Part shown: in pieces, positions 17,018 through 26,098 of the stretch
Position numbering within the stretch: the stretch's first letter is position 1
Layout: each line of letters opens with the position of its first letter
Assembly (NCBI RefSeq): GCF_027531815.1
Contig: NZ_JAPZSK010000004.1
Span: 1-64,000, forward strand
Length of the DNA stretch: 64,000 nucleotides
Source of the DNA: Gemmatimonas sp.
GTDB lineage: Bacteria > Gemmatimonadota > Gemmatimonadetes > Gemmatimonadales > Gemmatimonadaceae
Reading direction: 5' to 3'
Notes under the pieces: model-generated
Seen by the model: only the letters and a program-made list of their open reading frames with translations
Databases searched by the model: none
What the model was told of the DNA's origin: nothing
Position numbers and translations under genes: made by a program

Positions 17018-19003
17018 TCAGTGCGGATGATAGAAGCGCGGATCCTCCTCGCCGTGCGCGCTTGCCGCGCCGATACTCCCCAGCTGCATCACGATGCGCT
17101 TGAGCTTCGCGGCGTCGTACAGGCGGCCACCGCGCATCACGGTCTCGAGCTTCGACAGGTCGCTCAGTCGCTCCAGCGGATTGCCGTTCACCAGCAGCAC
17201 GTCGGCCACCTTCCCCTCGGCCACACTACCGTAATCGCGCGCGTCGTTCATCACCCGCGCCGATTCGATGGTGGCCATCTGCAGAATCTTCGCGCGCGGA
17301 ATGCCCGCCGCCTCGAACATCTGCAGTTCACGCGGATAGGTGGCGCTGCGGGCTTCGTCGGTGCCGGGCACCATCTGAATGCCCAGGTCGTGCATGCGCC
17401 GAATGAGCGTCACGTACGCGGAATCACTCTTGAGTCGCGCGGCGTTGTCGGTGATGCCCATGTTGCCGATCCAGATGCTGAAGGTACCGTCTACCACGGT
17501 GTTCTTCGCCTTGAGCATTTCCAGCAGCTTCGTCATGGGCGCGCCGTTCACGTCGAAGGTGGGCGACACCGCGAACGCCACGCTGCTGTAGGCGCGCATC
17601 TGCGGCACGTACAGCGAATCCTGGAAGAAGTTGGAGAAGAAGAACGCGCCGTGCTGGATCTCGTCGTAGCCGAGGGCGATGGCGGCTTCCATGCTCATGC
17701 CGCGTGGGATGTGCCCGCTGAGTCGCATGCCGCGCTTCTTCGCTTCGCTGGCGATGGTGGGGAGCAAGTCGGGGTGCACCACGTTGTACACCTTGATCTG
17801 CTTGTAGCCCAGCGAGTCGTAACGGGCCACCCATTCGCGCGCCTGCGCTTCGGTGCTCACGAGTGACCCCGACGGGCCACGCCACTTGAGCGGCCCCTCC
17901 ATGAAACCGGCGAGAATGTAGCGCGGCGCGGCGAGTGCGCCCTTCTTTTCGCTGTCACGCAGCATGACCGCGAGATCGGGGTCGCTGGCCAGGTCGCGCG
18001 CGGTGGTGAGCCCCTGACTCAGCTGCGCCACGCCGAACGGGGCGGCGAAGAGATGCGCGTGCATCTCCCACATGCCCGGCATGATGGTCTTACCGGTGGC
18101 ATCGATGACGGTGGCGCCATCGGGCGTGGCCACGCTTGCCGCGGGCCCCACGCTGATAATGCGATCGTTGCGCGTGACCACGGTGGTGTTGGGGACCATC
18201 ACGCCCTTGTCGGCGTCGAACAGATTGCCGTTGCGGAACACCACCGTGCCCTTGTGCGGTGTGGTGACCTTGTCGGCCAGTCTCCTTGCCTCGGCCATGC
18301 GCCACCGCAGTTCGATGGTGCGCATGGCGGGCATGAACGGCACGGCGCGCGGCTGCACCGTCATGAACCACTGCACTTCGGTGGCGAACAGCTGGCCGCG
18401 TTCGTCGAGCCAGGTGCCGGTGGGGAGGGCGCTGCTGTCGGTGGTGACCATCACCAGGCGCACGCGTTGGGTGGCGCCGTTGGCGCGCAGCAGCGTATCG
18501 GCCACGATGTTCGCGCGCATGGTGCTATTGCCGTTCACCCTGGCCGAGCGGGTGGGGCGGGCGATGAGCGCGCGTGCCAGCGCCGCCTGCTCCCACGGCG
18601 TGCCACCGCGCAGGCGCACGAATTCGGTGGCGGTGCGCGCGATGGTGCGCGTCATGCCGAGCGATGTGAAGCGCAGCGAGTCACCGGTGAGCGCGATGGA
18701 CTCGTTCACCGGCCCCGTGCTGCCATCGGCGAGGACGGGGCGCGCCTCGGCACTCACCGGGAGCCCGTTGGTGCCCATGGCGTAGCGCGCTTCGGTGCGG
18801 GTGCCGCGCTGGCGGTCGGTGTACACCCAGCGGGCGGTGGCCGAGTCCCCGCGGCTGGTGACCACGAGCTCCCCGGCATCGGTGCCGTGGTTGAGGACGA
18901 GCCAGCGTTGCGTGGCGGGTTGGGCGTGAGCAGACGCGGCGAAGATGGCCAGCGCGGCTAAAGTGTTCGAAGAGTGCGCGGCAGAGCGGAGGGGACGATT
19001 CAT
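17018..19003 (-). CDS. Exported amidohydrolase-family protein
   Basis: This 661-residue protein has a Sec signal peptide (about residues 1-27, cut after ASAHA) and two parts. The N-terminal 260 residues are a beta-rich region without recognised domain, probably a periplasmic accessory domain. From about residue 265 it is a metal-dependent amidohydrolase: strand NGNLFDADKGVMVPN, the metal-binding HxH in GMWEMHAHLFA, a His in RLSGHIPRG, another in IQHGAFFF and the Asp in VPGTDEARS, with the closing beta-strand KVADVLLVNGNPLERL. Such proteins include imidazolonepropionase-like and prolidase-like peptidases; the substrate is unknown. A single-gene unit. Confidence 0.85.
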   Translation of the reverse strand: MNRPLRSAAHSSNTLAALAIFAASAHAQPATQRWLVLNHGTDAGELVVTSRGDSATARWVYTDRQRGTRTEARYAMGTNGLPVSAEARPVLADGSTGPVNESIALTGDSLRFTSLGMTRTIARTATEFVRLRGGTPWEQAALARALIARPTRSARVNGNSTMRANIVADTLLRANGATQRVRLVMVTTDSSALPTGTWLDERGQLFATEVQWFMTVQPRAVPFMPAMRTIELRWRMAEARRLADKVTTPHKGTVVFRNGNLFDADKGVMVPNTTVVTRNDRIISVGPAASVATPDGATVIDATGKTIMPGMWEMHAHLFAAPFGVAQLSQGLTTARDLASDPDLAVMLRDSEKKGALAAPRYILAGFMEGPLKWRGPSGSLVSTEAQAREWVARYDSLGYKQIKVYNVVHPDLLPTIASEAKKRGMRLSGHIPRGMSMEAAIALGYDEIQHGAFFFSNFFQDSLYVPQMRAYSSVAFAVSPTFDVNGAPMTKLLEMLKAKNTVVDGTFSIWIGNMGITDNAARLKSDSAYVTLIRRMHDLGIQMVPGTDEARSATYPRELQMFEAAGIPRAKILQMATIESARVMNDARDYGSVAEGKVADVLLVNGNPLERLSDLSKLETVMRGGRLYDAAKLKRIVMQLGSIGAASAHGEEDPRFYHPH

Positions 19004-19213
19004 TGGGTAATCGGGCGCGGGGGAGGGAAGGCGCGGGTACCCGGAGATTCTACCGCTCAGCCCGTGGGCCCGTAGGTATGCGCCGGATATCCGTCAGTTC
19101 ATGGAAACAGGGAGCACGCAACGATGATGGGTGTACCCCCACATCACTCCGTGCCTCTCACCACCCTCGGTGATCTCTGTGCGCACGCGTTCCCTCACGT
19201 CCCCAACAAACCC

Positions 19214-19606
19214 ATGTCCGCTCGTCGCGCAGCCTTATCCCTCGCCCTCGCTGCCGCCGCGCTCAGCAGCAGCGGCTGTTTCCTCGTAGCGGCTGGTGCC
19301 GGCGCCGGGGCTGCCGCGGCCTACGACAAGCGCGGCGCCAACGCGCAGCTGGCTGGCACGGTGAACGCCAACTTCGACAAGGCCGTGGCCGCGTTCGGGG
19401 CGAACAGCGTGAGCGAGACCGGTCGAGGCACCGAGAAGCGCGGCGACGTGCGCATTCTGAACGGCATGAAGGGGGAGCTCGAGGTCACCGTGCGACTCGA
19501 GCGGGTGAGCGAGAGCGTGACGTCTGTGGAAGTGATCGCCAAGAAGAACGTGGTAGAGTACGACCGCTCGTTCGCGAAGCAGGTGTTGGACGCGGTCGCG
19601 AAGTAA
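19214..19606 (+). CDS. DUF3568-like lipoprotein
   Basis: This 130-residue lipoprotein starts at 19214 (MSARRAALSLALAAAALSSSGC), giving a signal with lipobox SSGC; an ATG at 19124 would only prepend 30 non-family residues. After the Cys comes a Gly/Ala-rich stretch ([18 protein letters not shown]) and a compact alpha/beta domain with VNANFDKAVAAFGAN and MKGELEVTVRLERVSES, matching the DUF3568 pattern. The role is unknown. A hairpin followed by a T-rich stretch lies 52 bases past the stop. Confidence 0.65.
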   Translation: MSARRAALSLALAAAALSSSGCFLVAAGAGAGAAAAYDKRGANAQLAGTVNANFDKAVAAFGANSVSETGRGTEKRGDVRILNGMKGELEVTVRLERVSESVTSVEVIAKKNVVEYDRSFAKQVLDAVAK

Positions 19607-19629
19607 TCGCTATCTTCAATGTGTCGCCC

Positions 19630-19691
19630 ACCAGCAGCCTTGGTTGCTGGCCCGAAGGCCACCCAGAGAAACTCTGCGGTGGCTTTCGCTT
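19630..19691 (+). terminator. Double hairpin terminator after the DUF3568 gene
   Basis: First stem: CCAGCAGCC/GTTGCTGG at 19630-19649. Second stem: GCCACCCAGAG (19658-19668), AAA loop, CTCTGCGGTGGC (19672-19683) with one bulged C, followed by TTTCGCTTTT. The second is a good rho-independent terminator for the plus-strand lipoprotein gene; the convergent hipA stop is 22 bases beyond. Confidence 0.75.
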
Positions 19692-19704
19692 TTCGGTGCG
19701 TGCA

Positions 19705-20970
19705 CTACGCGTCGAACCCCGGTATCTCGAAGGCCGGACGCACCGCCTCGCAGTCGGCCGAATTGCCGCCGTGCGAGAGAATGGCACTCTCCCACGTCGC
19801 GGCCACGACAGCCCGCATGTCATCGATAACGTATTCGGCTTCCTCGGCACTCAACCCGAATCGCACAGAGCCCGAGATCAAGTTCGCCTTCGTTGCGCGT
19901 CGCCCCGCCGACAGGCCGCACGTCATCGCAAGATCCCGCTCGTGGGCATGGAGCGGCGTGGGCGTGATGTCGTACGCCGGCGACAAGCGCCACTCGGCAG
20001 CATGGGCAATTAGCGCGTGGTTGCGCGGATGATCGTCGTTGTTGGTCACGAGAGCGTTGAGTACCATGCGCCGGAACAGCTCGGCGCGATCAAGCACGGC
20101 GCGACTGGACCATCGTTGCAGCTCATCGCTGAAGAGCAGATACGACCATCGTTGCTTGTCGAGTGACTCTTCGGCATCGAGTACCGTGAGGGCACTGACC
20201 ATTCGCGCACGGCTGTATGTCGACGCGCCGCTTTCCAGCGGCTCGCGGTCGAAACGCTTGAGCAGCAGTACCGGCGCAGAACCGACCTTCTCCACGCGGT
20301 ACGGCGGAACGCGAATGTTGCATCGCTGCGCCAGTGAAAGCATGGCCGCTTCGACCGCGGCATTGTTCCAACGATCTCTACGGGAGGGAAACTTGGCCAG
20401 CCAGATCCCTTCGCGGTCCGACACCACATTCTTGGGTCGCGCACCGCCCATGGACGTACCCGCTTCCATCAATTCCCGGAGGCGCTGTACGGAGTCGGGA
20501 ATAGGTGTACCGGGTGCCAGATCCTCCAATTCCTTCGCCGCGTTGAGGAGTGCCTCGAGCTGCAGGGTCGTATTGAACGGCCGCTTTGGTGGTGGCGGTA
20601 CCGTTCCCAAGCCAAAGGACAGCGCCCCGGCGCGATCTTCCGGGGAATTCAGCAGATACTCGATTTCGCCGACATCGAGCTTCCCCAGCGCGTGTTCGAT
20701 CACTCGTCGGCCCCACGCATCGGGACCGGCATCGCGAATGGCCCCGAACACACCCGCCATCTTCACGGTTTCGTACGTGTTCGCCGAAAGCGGCAGATTG
20801 ATGGGGTCGATGGGTACGGCTCTCGGATCCTCCCGATAGCGCTGGCCATATACGAAACGTCCCACGACATCACCGAATCCGTTCTGCTCGCGCACGAAGC
20901 GACCGCAAGTCACCACCTCTGCCGACTGCGGCCGGTGGAGGTATACGTAGCACTCTTCGGTGTCGGCCAT
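19705..20970 (-). CDS. hipA: HipA-family toxin kinase
   Basis: This 421-residue protein is a HipA-type serine/threonine kinase. The N-terminal HipA_N-like part runs to about residue 110. The ATP-binding glycine loop is GTSMGGARPK (171-180). The catalytic segment reads VTNNDDHPRNH (about 308-318), with the conserved Asp and Asn, and the metal-binding DFG-like element is SPAYDITP. HipA of E. coli phosphorylates glutamyl-tRNA synthetase; the target here is unknown. It lies 6 bases downstream of the HipB-like gene, the usual antitoxin-toxin order. This is the left edge of the low-GC island. Confidence 0.92.
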   Translation of the reverse strand: MADTEECYVYLHRPQSAEVVTCGRFVREQNGFGDVVGRFVYGQRYREDPRAVPIDPINLPLSANTYETVKMAGVFGAIRDAGPDAWGRRVIEHALGKLDVGEIEYLLNSPEDRAGALSFGLGTVPPPPKRPFNTTLQLEALLNAAKELEDLAPGTPIPDSVQRLRELMEAGTSMGGARPKNVVSDREGIWLAKFPSRRDRWNNAAVEAAMLSLAQRCNIRVPPYRVEKVGSAPVLLLKRFDREPLESGASTYSRARMVSALTVLDAEESLDKQRWSYLLFSDELQRWSSRAVLDRAELFRRMVLNALVTNNDDHPRNHALIAHAAEWRLSPAYDITPTPLHAHERDLAMTCGLSAGRRATKANLISGSVRFGLSAEEAEYVIDDMRAVVAATWESAILSHGGNSADCEAVRPAFEIPGFDA

Positions 20971-20976
20971 ACGCGA

Positions 20977-21333
20977 TTAGAAATCGTCGTCGAGTGGTTT
21001 GCGGCTGATGCGCGGCTGCGCGACCCCGCGGCGAAGGGCGGCGCGTTCACGGATCTGTCCTTCGTGGTCGAACTCCAGTGCTGCGACGGGCAGTAGCCCA
21101 TCCTCTAGGCCGAGCGCCCACAGGACCGCGATATAGGCACCCATGCTCGTCCCCACGTTGCCGGCCTCAACTGCACGAAGCGTAGGGATAGTGATTCCCG
21201 CCTTCTGTGCTACGTCGGCCAGCCGAAGGCGCCGACGCTTGCGGGCGAGTGCGATGTTGCGTCCCAGCGTTGTGGCGACGTCAACAACCCGCGCTGGTGC
21301 CCGATTGGCGCTTCTGATGGTGGTAACGGCCAT
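20977..21333 (-). CDS. hipB: HipB-like helix-turn-helix antitoxin
   Basis: This 118-residue protein has an XRE/Cro helix-turn-helix at about residues 22-75 (LGRNIALARKRRRLRLADVAQKAGI ... LRAVEAGN is split here by eye), the family that represses hipBA and neutralises HipA. A basic, poorly ordered C-terminus (REGQIRERAALRRG-like) may contact the kinase. The gene starts with ATG at 21333 and is followed by hipA after 6 bases. Two near-identical 12-bp sites sit 24 and 55 bases upstream of the start and are candidate operators. Confidence 0.85.
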   Translation of the reverse strand: MAVTTIRSANRAPARVVDVATTLGRNIALARKRRRLRLADVAQKAGITIPTLRAVEAGNVGTSMGAYIAVLWALGLEDGLLPVAALEFDHEGQIRERAALRRGVAQPRISRKPLDDDF

Positions 21334-21356
21334 GGATTCACCTCAACTATCGGAGA

Positions 21357-21399
21357 AAGAATACTTTCAGTAAATACGACAAAAAGCAAGAATAGTTTC
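21357..21399 (-). promoter_or_regulatory. Two candidate HipB operator sites
   Basis: AAGAATACTTTC (21357-21368) and AAGAATAGTTTC (21388-21399) differ by one base and are 31 bp apart, about three helical turns, so a repressor would meet both on one DNA face. The first is part of the palindrome GAAAG-AATA-CTTTC (21355-21368). They lie immediately upstream of hipB, inside an AT-rich stretch (21340-21490) that is unlike the rest of the window. Confidence 0.6.
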
Positions 21400-21497
21400 T
21401 TTATGGAAGTCAATCTCGCTACACAAAACGACTAGACGAAAGTGCCGATACAGCCATAAAGCGTTGAAAAACAGAAGCTTACACGCGAAAGTCTGTA

Positions 21498-21551
21498 ACG
21501 CCACGCGCGGCCGCTGGTAATAATATTATTACCAGCGGCCGCGCGTGGCGT
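21498..21551. repeat. Perfect 54-bp palindrome
   Basis: Each 27-base half (21498-21524 and 21525-21551) is the exact reverse complement of the other, with no loop. The outer 18 bp are GC-rich (ACGCCACGCGCGGCCGCT) and the centre is AT-rich (GGTAATAATATTATTACC). It separates the hipBA operon region from the next plus-strand gene and covers a possible GTG start at 21545. It could be a cruciform-forming recombination or termination site, or a binding site for a large dimer. Confidence 0.95.
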
Positions 21552-21562
21552 CGAACAACGAC

Positions 21563-22498
21563 ATGAATAGCCAATTCGAGAACATCCAGGCACGTATCTG
21601 GAAGCTGCTTCAGCGAACTCCGGCGATGCCATTGCTAGGAATTCAATACCGGCTCTGCGAAGTCGGTACGAATCGAATTGGGCACCTACATATGTCTCTG
21701 GCGATCGAGCGCCTTCTCGCCGATGGGGCAATGGTAGAGCCTCTGGCAGGCGTTTTCGTGAATTCGCTAGAAATTGCTCAGCGGCTGGGTGGTGACATCG
21801 CGGAAGTGAGCCGTGTGTGGATTAATCGTCAGCCAAGAGAGCACGAGAGCGCCGTCACCATCGTCGCGAAGCAAATTTGTGAGCAGCTCGACGGATTCGG
21901 CATCACCAATGGTGGTGAGCGCCAAATCGGACAGGTTGGCTCGAATGAACGACTCTTGGCCGTGCGTTCGCGCTATGTCGACGTGAACGCACCTCGACTT
22001 TCAGCCACGCTCTGGATCAGTTGGACGGAACAGGCAATCTGTCCCTCGCAGTCATCGTTCTGGGCGTTCCTCGAGGAATGCAGCAACCGCGGTCGCGTAC
22101 CAATGATTGTCGCTCGAGCAGTTTCGAAGCTTGCCTTTCCGGTATTGAAGGCAATGAGCGCCAGAGCGGTGCAATACTACTTCGTGCCCACTCCACTGGA
22201 AGGCGAAGATCTCCTGGACCTGCAGGAGGCAGCTGGTCGTTTCGGCCTCCCAGCGGTTCGTCCAGCATACGAGTGGGGTGAATTGCCAGTCGTCGATGCA
22301 TTGCGCACGCAGCTCGACGCCCTGTCCATTGCGGAGCCACCAGTAGAGCGGGTGCGGCAAGCGCTGCATGCCGCGGTGACGCGAGGGTTCTCCAAACACC
22401 AAGTGAGGCCGACCATGCTCCGGAGATGGGCCAACGACATCGACCGACAACTGGGGATCAAGCTGCCGCGCCAGTGGAGGTACGCACTGCGCGCGTAG
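21563..22498 (+). CDS. Unrecognised protein behind the palindrome
   Basis: I do not recognise this 311-residue protein. The ATG at 21563 is preferred over a GTG at 21545 that falls inside the palindrome. The first 70 residues have the size and pattern of a winged helix (MPLLGIQYRLCEVGTNRIGH then SLAIERLLADGAMVEP). The middle has alternating strands and helices (VRSRYVDVNAPRLSATLWIS; FLEECSNRGRVPMIVARAV), a rhythm seen in nuclease-like alpha/beta folds, but no catalytic motif is convincing. The C-terminus is helical and basic (RRWANDIDRQLGIKLPRQW). There is no signal or membrane segment. It precedes the hsd operon on the same strand by 264 bases, so it may belong to the island's defence set. 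Confidence 0.6.
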   Translation: MNSQFENIQARIWKLLQRTPAMPLLGIQYRLCEVGTNRIGHLHMSLAIERLLADGAMVEPLAGVFVNSLEIAQRLGGDIAEVSRVWINRQPREHESAVTIVAKQICEQLDGFGITNGGERQIGQVGSNERLLAVRSRYVDVNAPRLSATLWISWTEQAICPSQSSFWAFLEECSNRGRVPMIVARAVSKLAFPVLKAMSARAVQYYFVPTPLEGEDLLDLQEAAGRFGLPAVRPAYEWGELPVVDALRTQLDALSIAEPPVERVRQALHAAVTRGFSKHQVRPTMLRRWANDIDRQLGIKLPRQWRYALRA

Positions 22499-22762
22499 TA
22501 TTGATCTTCACGGGTGCGAAGGCGTTGCCGCCGCCGCGCACTGCGAAATTGTGCGACTGGGGCAAGACGTTTGAAGGCGTCGGACCTCGGCTGTGAACAT
22601 AGCGGCGACATGAAAAAAGGACGCCGAATACTCTAAACGGGGGTTACGAGGCCAGAGTACCGGCATGATGCTTTGAAGTATCCGGCACTCAACCGTATAC
22701 TGTGCCGAGCACTCTACACTGGCAAATTCTGCGAAAATGTTCGTGCCCTGAACTCCTAAATC

Positions 22763-25228
22763 ATGGCCAAGCTTTCTGAGCGCGACGTCTGCACGAAGCT
22801 CATCACCCCGGCGCTCGCCGCAGCGGGCTGGGACATCCAGACGCAGGTTCGGGAGGAGGTCTCGTTCACCAAGGGGCGCATCATCGTGCGCGGGAAGCTG
22901 GTGACCCGCGGCAAGGCCAAGCGCGCCGACTACCTCCTGTATCACAAGCATCTGCCCATTGCGCTGATCGAAGCCAAGGACGAGACGCACTCGGTTGGCG
23001 ATGGAATGCAGCAGGCGCTCGAGTACGCGGCCGCCCTGGACGTGCCGTACGTGTTCAGCTCGAACGGGTCAGGGTTCCAGTTCCACGATCGCACGGGGCA
23101 GGCCACTCCCATTGAGCAGACGCTCGCCCTGAATGCGTTCCCGGCGCCCGCTGACCTTTGGGTGAGATATCAGTCGTGGAAGGGGCTCGCTCCGGCGCAG
23201 GTCGACGTGGTGCTTCAGGACTACTTCGATGACGGCGCCGGCAAGGAGCCCCGGTACTACCAGCGCAACGCCATCAATGCCGCCACCGAAGCCATCGCAC
23301 GGGGGCAGAACCGCATCCTGCTGGTCATGGCCACCGGCACGGGGAAGACGTACACCGCCTTCCAGATAATCTGGCGATTGTGGAAGTCGGAGCAGAAGAA
23401 ACGCATCCTGTTCCTGGCCGATCGCAATGTGCTGATTGACCAGACCATGGTGAACGACTTCCGCCCCTTCGGACCCGCCATGGCCAAGCTCAGCACGTCG
23501 AGCAAGACGATCGAGCGTGCAGACGGGTCGTTGGTGGACCTTCCATTGGCGATCGATAAGAAGCGGCGCATCGACCCAGCATATGAGATCTATCTGGGTC
23601 TGTATCAGGCAATTACTGGCCCCGAGGATCGTCAGAAGCTGTTCCGGGAGTTCTCGCCGGACTTCTTCGATCTCATCGTCATCGACGAGTGTCACCGCGG
23701 CAGCGCTGCCGAGGACTCGGCGTGGCGCGAAATCCTCGAGTACTTCGGGAATGCCACGCAGATCGGCCTCACCGCCACACCCAAGGAGACATCGTATGTC
23801 TCCAACATCCACTACTTCGGCGCCCCGGTATACACCTACTCCTTGAAGCAGGGGATCAGCGACGGCTTCCTCGCACCGTATAAGGTGATCAAGGTCCATT
23901 TCGATGTGGACGTGGAAGGCTACCGCCCGAAGCCGGGGGAGACGGATAAGCACGGCTACGAGATCGACGATCGGCTGTACAACGAGAAGGACTTCGACCG
24001 CACCCTCGTCATTGATGACCGGACGCAGCGGGTGGCGCGCTGGATCTCAGAGTACCTAAAGCAGAGCGGGGATCGCTTCCAGAAGACCATCGTGTTCTGC
24101 GTGGACAGGGAGCACGCCGCCCGCATGCGGCAGGCGCTGGTGAACGAGAACGCCGATCTGGTGCAGCAGAACCCGCGCTACGTCATGCGCATCACCGGTG
24201 ATGATCCCGAAGGGACGGCCCAGCTGGGCAACTTCATCGACCCGGAGAGTCGCTACCCTGTGATCGTGACTACGTCGCGGCTCCTCTCCACCGGGGTGGA
24301 TGCCCAGACGTGCCGCCTGATAGTGCTCGACCGCGAAGTGGGCTCCATGACGGAGTTCAAGCAGATCGTGGGGCGCGGCACCCGCGTGCACGAGGACACG
24401 CAGAAATACTACTTCACGCTCGTGGATTTCCGGAAGGCGACCAATCACTTCGCTGACCCGGATTTCGATGGGGAACCGGTACAGATCTACAAGCCCGAGC
24501 CGGATGATCCCCCGGTACCTCCCGATGACGGCGATTCTCCGGGCGTCGACGACGACGGGAATCAGCTCCCGATCGAGCCTGGGGAAGACGAAATCACGCT
24601 GATCGATAACAATCCCGTATATCCCCCTCCGCCCGGGGGCGGCAGCGGCCCGAAAAAGTTCTACGTGAAAGAGCGGCCAGTCACGGTGCTGCTGGAGCGC
24701 GTTGAGTACCTCGACGATGCCGGCAAGCTGGTCACGGAGTCTCTGCGCGACTACAGCCGAAAGGCAATCCGCCGGCACTTCGCGAGCTTGGACGACTTCC
24801 TGCGCCGGTGGCGCAGCGCCGAGCGAAAGGACAGCGTGATCGCGGAACTTGCGGAGGAGGGGCTGCTTCTGGCCCCCCTCCAAGAAGAGGTGGGGAAGGA
24901 TCTCGACCCCTTCGACCTCATCTGCCACATCGCCTACGACCAGCCGCCGCTCAGCCGCCGCGACCGGGCGAACAATGTGCGGAAGCGCAACGTGTTCGCG
25001 AAGTACGGGGCGCAGGCGCGGGTGGTGCTCGAGGCGCTGCTCGAGAAGTATCGCGACGAAGGGGTGGTGTCGGACTTGGACAACGTGAGGGTGCTGGAGA
25101 TCCCGCCGTTCAACGCCATGGGGACCCCACTACAGCTGATCAAGCAGTTCGGTGGTAAGGCCGGCTTCGAGCAAGCCGTGCGTGAAGTTCAGAACGCGCT
25201 CTACGCGCCCCTCGATGAGTCAGCCTGA
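22763..25228 (+). CDS. hsdR: Type I restriction enzyme, R subunit
   Basis: This 821-residue translocase-endonuclease is the motor of a type I restriction system, closest in plan to the EcoEI group. The N-terminal nuclease core is visible as RADYLLY (Asp56) and IALIEAKDE (Glu70-Ala-Lys72). The SF2 motor has Walker A MATGTGKT (189-196), DECH box (308-311), motif III GLTATPKE and a second RecA-like domain with TSRLLSTGVD and QIVGRGTRV. A Pro/Asp-rich linker of about 60 residues follows (PDDPPVPPDDGDSPG), then the EcoEI_R_C-like helical region. The adjacent FRG gene starts 3 bases after the stop. The 264 bases upstream hold no gene and probably the operon promoter. Confidence 0.95.
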   Translation: MAKLSERDVCTKLITPALAAAGWDIQTQVREEVSFTKGRIIVRGKLVTRGKAKRADYLLYHKHLPIALIEAKDETHSVGDGMQQALEYAAALDVPYVFSSNGSGFQFHDRTGQATPIEQTLALNAFPAPADLWVRYQSWKGLAPAQVDVVLQDYFDDGAGKEPRYYQRNAINAATEAIARGQNRILLVMATGTGKTYTAFQIIWRLWKSEQKKRILFLADRNVLIDQTMVNDFRPFGPAMAKLSTSSKTIERADGSLVDLPLAIDKKRRIDPAYEIYLGLYQAITGPEDRQKLFREFSPDFFDLIVIDECHRGSAAEDSAWREILEYFGNATQIGLTATPKETSYVSNIHYFGAPVYTYSLKQGISDGFLAPYKVIKVHFDVDVEGYRPKPGETDKHGYEIDDRLYNEKDFDRTLVIDDRTQRVARWISEYLKQSGDRFQKTIVFCVDREHAARMRQALVNENADLVQQNPRYVMRITGDDPEGTAQLGNFIDPESRYPVIVTTSRLLSTGVDAQTCRLIVLDREVGSMTEFKQIVGRGTRVHEDTQKYYFTLVDFRKATNHFADPDFDGEPVQIYKPEPDDPPVPPDDGDSPGVDDDGNQLPIEPGEDEITLIDNNPVYPPPPGGGSGPKKFYVKERPVTVLLERVEYLDDAGKLVTESLRDYSRKAIRRHFASLDDFLRRWRSAERKDSVIAELAEEGLLLAPLQEEVGKDLDPFDLICHIAYDQPPLSRRDRANNVRKRNVFAKYGAQARVVLEALLEKYRDEGVVSDLDNVRVLEIPPFNAMGTPLQLIKQFGGKAGFEQAVREVQNALYAPLDESA

Positions 25229-25231
25229 GCA

Positions 25232-26098
25232 ATGAGAGCCATTGGCACATCACAGCTCTTCAGCTACTTCGATGCTTCGGCAGAACCACGTGAGGCGAAG
25301 TACACCGAGATTCGCAAAGGTGTCGGCCATCCAGTTAAGTCGTTCATGGATCTCGCGAAGAAGGTGGCGGAGCTTCAGTACCGGAATCCTGAACTCGAAT
25401 TGCTCTTTCGTGGCCAGAACAGCGACCATCAGAATCTTCAGAAGAACTCAACGCTCAAGCCGACCATTCTCCGTAGCGCAAAGGGAAGCCGCCAGCCTCC
25501 CGCGCGGGCGCTGCTTCACGAACGCTTCGAAAGGTTAGCTCAGGCGGAACAACAGCTCGTTGCTCTCTTTGAGGCGAAGGATTTACTCCCGAAGACCCAA
25601 CTTCGAAGGCAGCGGATTCTTCGGTGGGCGATTCTCCAGCACTACGAGGTGTGTGCCACTCCGCTGTTGGATGTATCTCGGTCACTCAGAATCGCGGCTT
25701 CGTTCGCCACTGTTGGTGCCGAGAATGAAGCGTACATCTACGTGTTGGGTGTCCCCAATCTGAGCGGCGTCCTGACCGTCAGTATCGATTCCGGGATCCA
25801 GACCATCAAACTAGCTGGCATTTGTCCCCCCGCGGCGCTCCGGCCTCATATCCAAGAGGGCTACCTCATGGCCGAGTTCCCGGAAATGGGGGCCTTCGAC
25901 CAGAAACTCGAATATGAGCATTATGAAACGGATTTCGGGCGACGTCTTGTTGCCAAGTTCCGCTTCAACCCGAAGACATTCTGGGCGGACAGAAGCTTTC
26001 CTCGTGTACCCCAGCGCGCTTTGTATCCAGATGCGCACGACAGCCTCGCCAAGCTACTGAAGTCGATCAGACTCCCTTCTCCCAAAGCGCCGCGATAA
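25232..26098 (+). CDS. FRG-domain protein embedded in the hsd operon
   Basis: This 288-residue protein carries an FRG domain (PF08867): the name-giving LLFRGQ at 57-62, LKPTILR at 75-81 and the distal motif LQHYEVCATPLLDVSRSLRIA at about 135-154 (shown in two overlapping parts: LQHYEVCATPLLDVS, SRSLRIAASFA). FRG proteins are known from phage-defence and phage-related loci, but the activity is not settled. Spacing is 3 bases after hsdR and a 1-base TAATG overlap with hsdM, so it is translated as part of the restriction operon. It has no signal or membrane segment. A role as an extra effector or as a safety component of the system is inference. Confidence 0.85.
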   Translation: MRAIGTSQLFSYFDASAEPREAKYTEIRKGVGHPVKSFMDLAKKVAELQYRNPELELLFRGQNSDHQNLQKNSTLKPTILRSAKGSRQPPARALLHERFERLAQAEQQLVALFEAKDLLPKTQLRRQRILRWAILQHYEVCATPLLDVSRSLRIAASFATVGAENEAYIYVLGVPNLSGVLTVSIDSGIQTIKLAGICPPAALRPHIQEGYLMAEFPEMGAFDQKLEYEHYETDFGRRLVAKFRFNPKTFWADRSFPRVPQRALYPDAHDSLAKLLKSIRLPSPKAPR

